From Symploca sp. SIO2E9 (GTDB lineage: Bacteria; Cyanobacteriota; Cyanobacteriia; Cyanobacteriales; Coleofasciculaceae): DNA of 64,000 nucleotides. Positions 27,647-35,795 of this stretch are shown here, one piece after another (position 1 is the stretch's first letter; each line of letters opens with the position of its first letter). The translations under genes were made by a program, and so were the position numbers. Location of the stretch: NCBI GenBank assembly GCA_010692645.1, contig JAAHGS010000018.1:588-64587 (forward strand). The letters are read 5' to 3'. The notes below the pieces were generated by a model, which was not told where the DNA came from, did no database searches, and saw nothing but the letters and a program-made list of their open reading frames with translations.

Positions 27647-29710
27647 TTAAAAATCTAGCGCACGTACCAAAAAAGCCCAGCGATCGCTAACTTCTTCTAT
27701 AATTTTGGTAGTAGGCTTACCCGCACCATGTCCAGCCTTAGTCTCAATTCTAATTAGAACTGGCTTTTCACCTGCATGGGCTGCCTGCAAACTAGCAGCA
27801 AACTTGAAACTGTGGGCAGGCACAACTCGATCATCATGATCCGCTGTGGTAATCATCGTCGCCGGATAAGTTATGTCTGCTTTAAGATTATGCAGTGGTG
27901 AATAAGCATAAAGTGCTTTGAACTCTTCCGGATTATCAGGGGAACCATAATCAGAGCACCAAGCCCAACCAATTGTAAACTTGTGGAACCGCAACATATC
28001 TATCACCCCCACTGCTGGCAGTGCTGCACCGAATAAATCGGGGCGCTGAGATATGCATGCAGCCACTAATAAACCGCCATTACTACCGCCACCAATCGCT
28101 AATTTTTCCGGTGTTGTGTAACTAGAAGCAATCAGCCACTCAGCTGCAGCGATAAAATCATCAAAAACATTCTGTTTATTAAGTTTAGTTCCCGCTTGGT
28201 GCCATTCTTCGCCATACTCACCGCCACCGCGCAGATTGGGCACTGCCAAAACGCCACCCATTTCCATCCAGACTAGGCTACTAATTGAGAAACTGGGAGT
28301 TAATGAGATATTGAAGCCGCCGTATCCATAGAGATAAGTTGGATTATTTCCATCGAGTTTAAGTCCCTTTTTGTGAGTAATAAACATTGGCACTTGAGTG
28401 CCGTCTTTACTGCTATAGAAAACTTGTTTTGTCTCGTAGTCATTGGGGTTAAAATCAACCTGTGGCTGGCGGAAAATCTGACTTTCTCCACTAACCATGT
28501 TGTAGCGATAGATCCTTGTTGGTGTAGTAAAGCTAGTAAAGCTATAAAAAGTTTCTGTATCGTAGCGCTTACCATCAAAGCCGCCAGCTGAAGCAATCCC
28601 AGGCAACTCCACCTCGCGCACAAAAGAACCATCTAGGTTGAAAATTTTGATCGAAGACTGGGCATCTTTTAGGTAATCAACAATAAACTGGTTATTAAGT
28701 ACACCTACAGCTTGAAGAGTTTCTGCAGTTTGGGGAATCACTTCTTGCCAATTATCCCGCCCTGGGTTATTAATATCGATGGCAATAACACGACTGCGGG
28801 GAGCATTCAAGTCAGTGCTGAACCAGAAAATAGAGCCATCGTTATCAATAAAACTATAGTCAGCCTCAAATTCACTAATTAATTCAATAACTTTAGCCTC
28901 TGGGTCTTGTAAATCTTTATAAAAAACCAGATTTTTGGGTTCAGTACCCTGCCTGACACTAATAATTAAATAGTAACCATTTTCAGTTACCCCACCCCTA
29001 AAACCCCATTCCTTTTTGTCGGGGCGCTCATATATAAGTATGTCTTCTGACTGCGGCTTTCCCAGTTGATGATAATAAAGCTTTTGATAATAATTAAGGT
29101 CTTCTAACTTGGTTTCTTCATTTGGTTCACTATAGCGGCTGTAGAAAAAACCACGATTGTCATGAGTCCAAGAGACACCAGAAAATTTAACCCACTTAAG
29201 ATGATCTGCAAGGTCTTTGCCTGTTTCTACATTGCGCACTTTCCACTCTATCCAATCAGAACCAGATCTAGAGAGACCATATGCTATTAAATTACCATCT
29301 TCGCTGATTTCCAAACCTGATAAAGCTATAGTTCCATCTTCTGAGAGGGTGTTTGGATCAAGCAATACCCTAGGTTCAGCATCAAGGGAATTCAAAGTGT
29401 AGAGAACGCTTTGGTTTTGAAGACCATCATTCTTAAAATAGAAGTAACGATTGCCCTCCTTAAAAGGAGTCCCAAACTTCTCGTAATTCCACAGCTGAGT
29501 AACCCGCTGCTTAATTTTCTCCCGTGCCGGAATCTCACTGAGATAACTAAAAGTAACTTGGTTTTGAGCCTCTACCCAAGCTTTTGTTTCCTCTGAATCT
29601 GGCTCTTCCAGCCATCGGTAAGGATCAGCAACCTTGGTGCCATGGTAGTCGTCAACTTGATCAACTTGGCGACTGGGTGGATAGACAATGGCTTTGTTGG
29701 AAGACGGCAT
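27647..29710 (-). CDS. Prolyl oligopeptidase (S9A family)
   Basis: Serine peptidase of 687 residues that cleaves short proline-containing peptides in the cytoplasm. It has a beta-propeller (about 80-420) and an alpha/beta-hydrolase domain made from both ends of the chain. The catalytic serine is Ser543 in GGGSNGGLL, the acid is in DHDDRVVP (624-631), and the histidine is His661 in AGHGAGKP. The N-terminal pattern YPPSRQVDQVDDYHGTKVADPYRWLE is typical. The start at 29710 is a good ATG. It is a single gene; a palindromic repeat lies about 125 bases upstream. Confidence 0.95.
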   Translation of the reverse strand: MPSSNKAIVYPPSRQVDQVDDYHGTKVADPYRWLEEPDSEETKAWVEAQNQVTFSYLSEIPAREKIKQRVTQLWNYEKFGTPFKEGNRYFYFKNDGLQNQSVLYTLNSLDAEPRVLLDPNTLSEDGTIALSGLEISEDGNLIAYGLSRSGSDWIEWKVRNVETGKDLADHLKWVKFSGVSWTHDNRGFFYSRYSEPNEETKLEDLNYYQKLYYHQLGKPQSEDILIYERPDKKEWGFRGGVTENGYYLIISVRQGTEPKNLVFYKDLQDPEAKVIELISEFEADYSFIDNDGSIFWFSTDLNAPRSRVIAIDINNPGRDNWQEVIPQTAETLQAVGVLNNQFIVDYLKDAQSSIKIFNLDGSFVREVELPGIASAGGFDGKRYDTETFYSFTSFTTPTRIYRYNMVSGESQIFRQPQVDFNPNDYETKQVFYSSKDGTQVPMFITHKKGLKLDGNNPTYLYGYGGFNISLTPSFSISSLVWMEMGGVLAVPNLRGGGEYGEEWHQAGTKLNKQNVFDDFIAAAEWLIASSYTTPEKLAIGGGSNGGLLVAACISQRPDLFGAALPAVGVIDMLRFHKFTIGWAWCSDYGSPDNPEEFKALYAYSPLHNLKADITYPATMITTADHDDRVVPAHSFKFAASLQAAHAGEKPVLIRIETKAGHGAGKPTTKIIEEVSDRWAFLVRALDF

Positions 29711-29835
29711 ATTCCCTAGTCTTGGATAACAACGCAGTAGATTACTTTATTGTACCTAGACCTGTGAAATGCAATGTAATACTATATTGTCGTATTTCAT
29801 CATCTTTGGAAGTCTAGTGCCTTTCAAGTTCACTC

Positions 29836-29870
29836 GTAGGTTGGGCTTTACTCCGCTCAACCCAACCTAC
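29836..29870. repeat. REP-like palindrome
   Basis: GTAGGTTGGG pairs with CCCAACCTAC, flanking a 15-base loop. This GTAGGTTGGG hairpin form is a common scattered repeat in cyanobacterial genomes. It lies in the 253-bp gap between the prolyl oligopeptidase and sulfiredoxin genes, which are divergent. Confidence 0.75.
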
Positions 29871-29963
29871 AATTAGTCCTTAATCAAAGAGTGACTTGCA
29901 AGTCAAAGTCATAACGACTATGATTAAGAGTGGAGATTAGAAACAGAGGCAGTAAGCGAGAAA

Positions 29964-30227
29964 ATGGTAAAGATAAGAGAAATTCCCCTAGGGCAAATTC
30001 GTCGCCCCCTACCGCGAGCAAATGATCAACAGAAGGTAGTGGCTTTGATGGAATCAATTGCTAAAGAGGGCTTAAGAGAACCAATCGACGTCTTAGAAGT
30101 AGATGGTCAATACTATGGCTTTTCTGGTTGCCATAGATATGAAGCTCATCAACGCCTTGGCAAGGAAACCATTAAGTGCCGAGTTCGCCACGCCCCTCGT
30201 TCAGTTTTGCAAAGGCATTTAGCGTGA
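29964..30227 (+). CDS. srx: Sulfiredoxin
   Basis: Small ParB-fold enzyme of 87 residues that uses ATP to reduce the sulfinic form of 2-Cys peroxiredoxins, restoring them after peroxide stress. The active-site cysteine is Cys56 in FSGCHRYEAHQRLG, the diagnostic motif (FGGCHR in most relatives). The start IREIPLGQIRRPLPR and the end APRSVLQRHL also match. It is complete, although a group II intron remnant on the other strand ends at or within a few bases of its stop codon. Confidence 0.93.
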   Translation: MVKIREIPLGQIRRPLPRANDQQKVVALMESIAKEGLREPIDVLEVDGQYYGFSGCHRYEAHQRLGKETIKCRVRHAPRSVLQRHLA

Positions 30228-30266
30228 AGTACTCAAGTGGGAAGTATTATCCTCCGCACCTCTCAG

Positions 30267-30636
30267 TTAGATCCGGACGTGCGCCTTTCGGAGCATCCGG
30301 CTCCCGACATTCTTAGCCGTAGCTTTGCCCCTATGGTGTAATTGGTGGCAGCTCCGATGAACAGCTAGAAGATTGTTCTTCTTCCAGTTGTTGTGATTTC
30401 CGTCTACATGGTGTAGGTTGACTTTTTCATCGTTGAGCATTTTTAATCCACAAAATCCACAGGTATGGTTTTGCCTTTTAAGGGCTTTAGAGGTTTCACC
30501 GTCATAGAGCTTGCTATTGCGCTCACTCCAGTAGGTTATATCGCCGTCGTACGGAGATTTATCTCCTTTAACATTGATGAATTTATTTTCGGAGTAAGGA
30601 ACTGAATTGATATCCGGCAGTTGTAAAATACTTTCC
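30267..30636 (-). pseudogene. HNH end of a group II intron maturase
   Basis: About 120 codons matching the C-terminal end of cyanobacterial intron-encoded proteins: KGDKSPYDGDITYWSER, then an HNH nuclease with a CxxC zinc pair (HTCGFCGL), LHHVDGNHNNWKKNNLLAVHRSCH and a final CHQLHH. The upstream reverse transcriptase and X domains, normally several hundred residues, are missing. The last codons overlap domain V of the intron RNA. A stand-alone HNH protein is a possible alternative reading, but the domain V next to it argues for an intron remnant. Confidence 0.75.
30270..30303 (-). ncRNA. Group II intron domain V
   Basis: Read on the minus strand, this 34-nt element starts GAGCCGGATGC, has a GAAA loop and ends GCACGTCCGGATC. 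It has the exact length and pattern of bacterial domain V (AGC triad, GAAA-type loop, two-base bulge CG), with paired changes relative to the common form. Confidence 0.8.
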
Positions 30637-30652
30637 TCATGAACAATCAACA

Positions 30653-31582
30653 ATGAACTATGAAAAGTCAATGACTAGAAACAGTGAGTCATCCAATTCT
30701 AATTACACTCAGCTGTTGCAAAAACTTATGCAGCAGCTGGGTATTACTAGTTTTAGAGAGCTAAGTCGCACTGCTGGTATTTCTGAGTGGCAACTCAAAC
30801 GCCTGCGACAAGGGTATTTAGAGCAAATGCGCTTGGAAACTATACTCAAACTTTCTAAGGCTTTACAAATGTCAGTGAGTCAGTTGCTGGCAATATTTTC
30901 ACCTGATTCTATACCTACTAATACTCTTCCGCAACAAGAAGAGTCAGCATTCTCTGCTAATACTCTTCCGCAACAAGAAGAGTCGGCGTTATCTGCTAAT
31001 ACTCTTCCCCAACAAGAAGAGTCGGCGTTATCGGCTAATACTCTTCCCCAACCACAAGAGTCAGCATTATCAGCTAATACTCTTCCCCAACCACAAGAGT
31101 CGCCATTATCTGCTAATACTCTTCCGCAACAAGAAGAGTCGGCGTTATCTGCTAATACTCTTCCGCAACAAGAAGAGTCGGTATTAGTGGCATCCCTCAG
31201 GCAGGAATATCAGCGCTTGCAACAACAGATGGAAAGTCAGCGAGAGACTTTGATACAGGAATTTCAGCTATCGAGTTTGCAGGTTTTAGAATCTTGGCTG
31301 GTGTTTTGGCCGAGTGCAGCTCATGCTGCTAGGCAAAATCAGCAGTTACCAGCAGTAAATTTGCTGCCTTTGATGCGACCTATAGAACAATTACTGCAAC
31401 AATGGGGTATAGAAGCGATCGCTTCTATAGATTCAGAAATACCTTACGATCCACAACAACATCAACTCATTGAAGGAATTGCTCAGCCTGGTGAAACTGT
31501 GAGAGTTCGTAATCTTGGCTATCGTCAGGGAGAAAAGTTGCTCTATCGCGCTAAGGTTAGTCCAGTTATCGGTAATAATTGA
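30653..31582 (+). CDS. HTH-GrpE fusion protein with repeat linker
   Basis: A 309-residue protein with three parts. Residues 14-75 form a helix-turn-helix of XRE type (TSFRELSRTAGISEWQLKRLRQGYLEQM, then LSKALQMSVSQLLAIF). Residues 90-180 are seven copies of a 13-residue repeat (NTLPQQEESALSA with small changes). From 185 a coiled coil (EYQRLQQQMESQRETLIQEF) leads to a GrpE-like C terminus, with IPYDPQQHQLIEG and VRVRNLGYRQGEKLLYRAKVSPV matching the beta domain of nucleotide-exchange factors for DnaK. Cyanobacteria are known to carry such GrpE-related proteins in addition to the canonical one. A role as a DNA-binding, chaperone-linked regulator is inference. The start could instead be ATG 30671; the region overlaps the intron remnant end. 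Confidence 0.8.
   Translation: MNYEKSMTRNSESSNSNYTQLLQKLMQQLGITSFRELSRTAGISEWQLKRLRQGYLEQMRLETILKLSKALQMSVSQLLAIFSPDSIPTNTLPQQEESAFSANTLPQQEESALSANTLPQQEESALSANTLPQPQESALSANTLPQPQESPLSANTLPQQEESALSANTLPQQEESVLVASLRQEYQRLQQQMESQRETLIQEFQLSSLQVLESWLVFWPSAAHAARQNQQLPAVNLLPLMRPIEQLLQQWGIEAIASIDSEIPYDPQQHQLIEGIAQPGETVRVRNLGYRQGEKLLYRAKVSPVIGNN
30920..31192 (+). repeat. 39-bp coding minisatellite, seven copies
   Basis: Seven tandem 39-base units starting AATACTCTTCC(G/C)CAA occur in frame inside the HTH-GrpE gene. Units 1, 2, 3, 6 and 7 share QQEE; units 4 and 5 carry QPQE. Near-identity at the DNA level suggests recent slippage and variable copy number. Confidence 0.95.
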
Positions 31583-31613
31583 AATTTTTGCTGGCGCTTT
31601 TCAATTTGCTTGT

Positions 31614-31641
31614 TATCGCAACGGACATGTCGGTTGCTATA
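31614..31641. repeat. Palindrome related to a MITE terminus
   Basis: TATCGCAACGGACATGTCGG followed by TTGCTATA is almost a perfect palindrome around GACATGTC. The TATAGCAACGGACATGTC arm recurs at the right end of the element at 34501-34607. It lies 32 bases past the HTH-GrpE stop codon. Confidence 0.6.
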
Positions 31642-31769
31642 CTTGCTGAAAGTAACGCTCAAATACTTGAGTTAAAACCATTCTGGTCATTTTCCCTCAG
31701 CATTGTGGATTTCTTTAGCCAACTACAAATCTGGGGAAATCACAACACCTCGAAAGGGCTGGTCCTAAA

Positions 31770-32981
31770 CTATTCCGAAGGAATAACCACATCCGAATAC
31801 AAATGCTTCCGGATCACGCTTAGCAGTTTTTGGGCATCTAATGGTTTATTAAGGAAATCTGAGGCTCCAACCAGCTTTGCCCTTAGTCGTGCTGCCTCAC
31901 CATCTTTCCAGGTTAAGAACACAATTGGGGTGTCACGGAACAAAGAAAGCTTTCGTAACTGCTCACAAATTTCATACCCGTTGGCATTGGGCATCACAAT
32001 ATCTAAAAAGATCAAATCTGGTTTGCGTGCCAACAGAACAGCAGGTGCTCGCAGAGCATTATTTACAGATACAAAACGATAGCCTGCTGCTGTGATCAGC
32101 TTTTTCATGGTTTGGCATACCCAAATACTGTCATCAACACAGGCAACTAAGGCTTCAGTGTGCTCAGCACTAGCTTTAGTCGCAGAAGGTTTTTCAGGAG
32201 CTGTTGAAATCGGAGCTGGTAAATCAGCGATGCTAGTTAACTTAACCCATTCCAAGCGAATGTAGGGCAGAAGTGAGCGAGTTATTTCTACAATATCCCG
32301 GTGCATCTGCACGGCCACATCGCGCAGAGTGTTTTGTCCATTTAGGATCTTAGTTAGAGTTTGGTAAACCGGTTCTGAACTGTATTTCTGTAGTGACTGA
32401 GGTTGCTCAATTACTGGTGCGTGGTTGGGAGAGTATTCTAAAAGCTTAGCCTTCTGCCAAGCCTGCCAGAGCGTCTGAACTTCGGCAATGGTTTCTTCTA
32501 CACCAATCAAAATCGATGGTTGAGATAAAGAGCTATTTGGCTTAATGCGAGCAGTCACTCGCATGGCTTGGGCGGCATCAAATAACACCTCAGCACTAAC
32601 AGAGGTAACTATTTTGGCTGCTTGGAAGCGAGTCATTTTCTGCTGTCCTACCCATAAGCACAATAACCGATACTCCCAGCTAATAGTTAAGCTCCCAGAA
32701 TCAATACCAATCAAATCACTCTGCCATGCTGAACTTTGGGCAGGTATCTGAGGAGAATGAGCAATTAAATTTCTTTGCCACCTTCTCACCGGATGAGTCC
32801 CTCCAGTGGCATAAATAATCTCACCCAGGTAAAAATAAACAATCCATTGTTGTCCTGTTGAACCTGCCAATACTAGTTGACCACTAAACCGAAGCCTTTT
32901 CAAAGTTTTGAGAAACTGAAACTGCTTCTGGGCAGTCAAAAGGCTCATATAAACAAGAGGAGGGTTTGGTTGAGCAGCCAT
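31770..32981 (-). CDS. PatA/PixG-like response regulator (PATAN plus receiver)
   Basis: 403 residues. The N-terminal PATAN/DUF4388-type domain (about 12-260) begins LLTAQKQFQFLKTLKRLRFSGQLVLAG and includes WIVYFYLGEIIYATGGTHPVRRWQR. The C-terminal receiver domain (about 282-400) has ACVDDS with the acidic pocket, the phospho-acceptor Asp327 in LIFLDIVMPNANG, the Thr in IVFLTWKDG and the Lys in FLNKPLDA. The same order is found in PatA (heterocyst pattern) and in PixG/TaxP1-type regulators of phototaxis. No kinase, CheW or chemoreceptor gene is nearby, so the pathway cannot be assigned. The stop is followed at about 130 bases by the palindrome near 31614. Confidence 0.92.
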   Translation of the reverse strand: MAAQPNPPLVYMSLLTAQKQFQFLKTLKRLRFSGQLVLAGSTGQQWIVYFYLGEIIYATGGTHPVRRWQRNLIAHSPQIPAQSSAWQSDLIGIDSGSLTISWEYRLLCLWVGQQKMTRFQAAKIVTSVSAEVLFDAAQAMRVTARIKPNSSLSQPSILIGVEETIAEVQTLWQAWQKAKLLEYSPNHAPVIEQPQSLQKYSSEPVYQTLTKILNGQNTLRDVAVQMHRDIVEITRSLLPYIRLEWVKLTSIADLPAPISTAPEKPSATKASAEHTEALVACVDDSIWVCQTMKKLITAAGYRFVSVNNALRAPAVLLARKPDLIFLDIVMPNANGYEICEQLRKLSLFRDTPIVFLTWKDGEAARLRAKLVGASDFLNKPLDAQKLLSVIRKHLYSDVVIPSE

Positions 32982-33470
32982 CTAAATTCAGTAGAGTTAA
33001 CACTTTCCCTATCATCAGGATTACATATTACATCCCACTGCATCAGTCTCGTAGGGACTGTTATTGCTTAATACGCACTAAGCAAAATAAGCCCCCTTGA
33101 TTGCCTAATTTTCTAGTTTTGAGAAGATGCGATGCTCTGCTTACTTTTATGATGCCCGAAGGGCTTTAGAACAGACACGTTTCGTGATTGCACCTTGGGC
33201 AGCGCCAAAGGCAATTACCCCAAGGGGGTAGCCCACAACGATAGCACAAGTTTCGATTACGCAGGGCAGCAAAGACTAATGCCACGAGCATCGAAATCAG
33301 CCGTTTTTAGTTGAGTCCGCAGTGCATTAAATTTGCGCAGAGAACCTTCTAATAAAGAAAATACCGATGCCCTGGCAGGTAATCCGGATTTTCTCCCCAG
33401 AAAGATTAATTGATTACGAACATTGAGTGAGTTACACTTTGTCAAGTTAAACTATATCTTATCAGCAATT
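32982..33470. other. Intergenic stretch of 489 bp
   Basis: No supported gene. A 62-codon minus frame at 33257-33445 has plausible composition but no recognisable match and no ribosome binding site. Around 33193-33230 a short GCAGCGCCAAAGGC segment resembles an insert seen in the truncated gene at 19860-20156. Confidence 0.4.
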
Positions 33471-34166
33471 TCAAGATATTGCTGATAGTTGTTGCACTGT
33501 TTCCACTGGTTTAGTTTTGATTAGAGAGAGTGCATGTACTCTTTGATAGTGGGGTTTGTCTTGCTTTTGAGCTAACAAACGTCCTGGGATGTCTGCTGAT
33601 TGAGTGATATTGATTTTAAGGAAAGCCAGGTTCGTCAAATTGGATAAGGCTCTGGTATCATCTACTGGATTTTCACTAAGGTCAAGCCCTTTGAGTTGTC
33701 TTAGTTGTGACAAAGGTCTTACATCAATGATCTGATTGCTAGATAGGCGAAGATAACTCAAGTTAACTAGGGAGGATAAAGAGCTAATGTCAGTGATTTG
33801 ATTATCAGCTAGGTCAAGATAACTCAGGTTAACTAGGGAGGATAAAGAGCTAATGTCAGTGATTTGATTGCCAGCTAGGTCAAGATAACTCAGGTTAACT
33901 AGGGAAGATAAAGAGCTAATGTCAGTGATTTGATTGTTAGCCAAATTCAGGCTTCTCAAGTTATTTAGACTCGAAAAGGGCGTTAAGTCGGTGATTCCAG
34001 CTTTGGAGAGATTGAGTGTCATTCGAGTTGATAGTTGTTTATATGCCTGGCTGCACTCACGGTGGATAATTGTTTGTGATAAAACATCTACCGTTTGTTT
34101 GGCAACGACAGGCAGGTTCTTTTGCTGACGACACCAATTGGCAAAGGAATTCCGGATCTTAATCAT
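33471..34166 (-). CDS. Leucine-rich repeat protein (SDS22/internalin-like)
   Basis: 231 residues without a signal peptide, so probably cytoplasmic. The N-terminal part (FANWCRQQKNLP, VAKQTVDVL, ECSQAYKQL) is a cap often seen in cyanobacterial LRR proteins. It is followed by about six 22-residue repeats of the form L-x-L-A-x-N-Q-I-T-D-I-S-S-L-S-S-L-V-N-L. Three of them are nearly identical at protein and DNA level (LSYLDLAGNQITDISSLSSL and variants). The C-terminal 50 residues (LLAQKQDKPHYQRV, LIKTKPVETVQQL) have no clear homology. The fold implies protein binding; the partner is unknown. Confidence 0.88.
   Translation of the reverse strand: MIKIRNSFANWCRQQKNLPVVAKQTVDVLSQTIIHRECSQAYKQLSTRMTLNLSKAGITDLTPFSSLNNLRSLNLANNQITDISSLSSLVNLSYLDLAGNQITDISSLSSLVNLSYLDLADNQITDISSLSSLVNLSYLRLSSNQIIDVRPLSQLRQLKGLDLSENPVDDTRALSNLTNLAFLKINITQSADIPGRLLAQKQDKPHYQRVHALSLIKTKPVETVQQLSAIS
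33745..33945 (-). repeat. 66-bp tandem coding repeats in the LRR gene
   Basis: Units at 33781-33846 and 33847-33912 differ at only a few positions, and flanking partial units on both sides are close to them. Each encodes one 22-residue LRR. This near-identity suggests recent expansion or gene conversion. Confidence 0.85.
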
Positions 34167-34500
34167 TTAGTTATTATCCCGAAGCTAGAAGGTAATGGTA
34201 GTTGAAATAGGACTACATCCAACTGAGTCCAAGCGCTCTAATGGGAGCTTCTCCTGCTGTGGCAGGGATTTGGAGGCAGTGGCATTGCCCAGGATTTGTA
34301 GGGGGTGCATCCCTTTGGGTAGATGTCTTCCCTGGGGTAATGGCACTGTATTGTGGCTGTTTGGGACCGATTCCACTCAGGAGTTGTTCTCAACAGCTAT
34401 GATCAAGAGTGCGAAACCTCCACACCCTCAATCAACTGCGGAATTTTCTCTTCAATTTGTCTGCCAAGGAGTCCTAGCGCGAAATCTTGGCTCGAAGAGT

Positions 34501-34607
34501 TATAGCAGTCGCCACAGCTGTTAGGACACTTTCTTGTTCCCTGTTAAGAGTTCCCTGTTCCCTTTAAATCAAAATAGGATGTCCTAACTGACATGTCCGT
34601 TGCTATA
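34501..34607. mobile_element. MITE-like element, ~107 bp
   Basis: The left end TATAGCAGTCGCCACAGCTG followed by TTAGGACAC is matched in inverse by GTCCTAACTGACATGTCCGT followed by TGCTATA at the right end. The pairing covers roughly 29 bases with about nine mismatches. The interior holds short direct repeats of TTCCCTGTT and has no frame. Confidence 0.6.
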
Positions 34608-34947
34608 GTATGTGGAAGATTACCCTGGCATGATAACCCTAGACTTATAGCTGAGCAGGTTTGAGCAAATTGCTATCTTTAAGACCCCTCCATTACTGTA
34701 GATAGCTTTGTGTGTCAGAGGCGGAGAGTGCCCAAGCCTTGTTTTTTGAATGCTCAGCCACTAACTTGACGGAAAGTAGATGCTGGCGACGTACGCCTCG
34801 ATAGTCTGATTTATTCAGAGTCGCCCCACTGGCAAAATCAATGTTTTCGATTCATAACACTAATAACCTAAACTTCCCTTAGTTTTTGCTAGAATTGCGA
34901 CAAAAACATCAAGGATTATTGTGATATTCTGAGGAGTTAAGTAGGAC

Positions 34948-35036
34948 AGGACTTACGCACAGACTTCATTGGTAGAGTTGGCAAAAGTCTGCACACCCTA
35001 CAAATAGCCTTTAATTGGGCTATTTGTGTAAGTCCT
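34948..35036. mobile_element. MITE-like element, ~89 bp
   Basis: AGGACTTACGCA at the left is inverted as TGTGTAAGTCCT at the right (11 of 12 match). An inner hairpin (AAATAGCC...GGGCTATTT) lies near the right end. It shares its outer motif with the element at 13163-13330. Confidence 0.6.
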
Positions 35037-35090
35037 ATAGGAAAAAACTGTAACGCATTTAAGTTGTATTGATGGTAAATGCTAATTTTG

Positions 35091-35393
35091 CTACATATTT
35101 CGCTGGAACTCCTCTAGTATCTCCATCAAGTTAGTCTGACACTGTGCTGGCAGCAAATCTGACAGAGGAACTTCACGCTTGCCCCCTCCTAATTTAACGG
35201 GGATACTTTGCAGGATTTGCAGCACCCGATTTTCTTCGAGGTTGTCATCGACTAGCATCGGGTAGATTTCCTCAGCTACAGTGGTGTGTAAATGAGCATC
35301 CCTCAAGTATAGATGCCACTTGGCAACATCAATGTAAATATTTTCGCCAATTTCAGCAGCGAGGGTTTCAATTGCTTCTGTAGTATTAGCCAT
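35091..35393 (-). CDS. DUF3181 family protein
   Basis: Small cyanobacterial protein of 100 residues: TTEAIETLAAEIGENIYIDVAKWHLYLRDAHLHTTVAEE, then a C-terminal helix with LPAQCQTNLMEILEEFQ. The pattern and length match DUF3181, whose function is unknown. The ATG at 35393 follows an AAAGGTG ribosome site; a GTG three codons upstream is less likely. It is 18 bases behind the 2TM gene on the same strand, so they may be co-transcribed. Confidence 0.88.
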   Translation of the reverse strand: MANTTEAIETLAAEIGENIYIDVAKWHLYLRDAHLHTTVAEEIYPMLVDDNLEENRVLQILQSIPVKLGGGKREVPLSDLLPAQCQTNLMEILEEFQRNM

Positions 35394-35411
35394 GGGAATC
35401 ACCTTTGAGGT

Positions 35412-35690
35412 TTATCCTGGAGAGGACTTAGTCTGAGTATCTTTAGCAGTTAGCGGCGAATAATCTGCGATCGCAAAAATATAAATAGCATGCCCTACTA
35501 AAAGCATTATCCAGATTCCGGTGAACCAGTACGACCAAGACCATTGCGCGTACTGTATATTTCTAAAGAACCACACGCCGGAGTTAACAGCTGCAAAGAT
35601 GAAAGCATGTACGGCGAAGTTCATCCGGTCATCCAGTCGGCGGTAGTCTGGATCCCGTCGATCAGGTTTGCGAGGCCAACGAGGAGGCAT
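35412..35690 (-). CDS. 2TM domain protein
   Basis: 92 residues. A basic, proline-rich start (PPRWPRKPDRRDPDYRRLDD) precedes two membrane helices (about 24-44 and 53-73: AVHAFIFAAVNSGVWF and FTGIWIMLLVGHAIYIF) separated by a short tryptophan-rich loop. This is the pattern of the 2TM family (PF13239 type). The function is unknown. It is upstream of the DUF3181 gene. Confidence 0.85.
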   Translation of the reverse strand: MPPRWPRKPDRRDPDYRRLDDRMNFAVHAFIFAAVNSGVWFFRNIQYAQWSWSYWFTGIWIMLLVGHAIYIFAIADYSPLTAKDTQTKSSPG

Positions 35691-35795
35691 AAATTAAGTA
35701 GTCGGCTTGAACAGGGATGTAACTAATTCTATCTTGACACTCCCCCTTTTTCTATTTTGGTGGGAATTTCAATTCTGGGCGTCTGGAGCGTCTGC

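Larger units (their letters stand above)
30228..30636 (-). mobile_element. 5'-truncated group II intron (3' end only)
   Basis: On the minus strand this region holds the end of an intron-encoded protein and then a domain V and a possible domain VI. The approximate right limit is where the protein similarity fades. The left limit is near the srx stop codon, where a short domain VI-like hairpin (AGGTG and GGAG pairing with CTTC and CACTT) ends. The reverse transcriptase and the intron 5' part are absent, so it cannot move by itself. Confidence 0.7.
34167..35090. other. Gene-poor 924-bp stretch with MITE-like elements
   Basis: No frame here looks like a real gene. It contains two small inverted-repeat elements (34501-34607 and 34948-35036). 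The rest looks like decayed intergenic sequence. Confidence 0.5.

Noticed and set aside
30920-31192. Regular 39-bp repeats suggesting a CRISPR array
   Set aside because: Units are directly adjacent with no spacers and read in frame through a clear protein, so they are a coding minisatellite.
31579-32082. 167-codon plus-strand frame overlapping the PatA-like gene
   Set aside because: It lies opposite the well-supported receiver domain and its later residues show no fold pattern; it is a shadow.
33257-33445. 62-codon minus-strand frame with plausible residues
   Set aside because: I could not match it to any family and it has no ribosome binding site; it could be a gene fragment, but this cannot be shown.
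33745-33945. Regular 66-bp repeats suggesting a CRISPR array
   Set aside because: They encode consecutive leucine-rich repeats and have no unique spacers.
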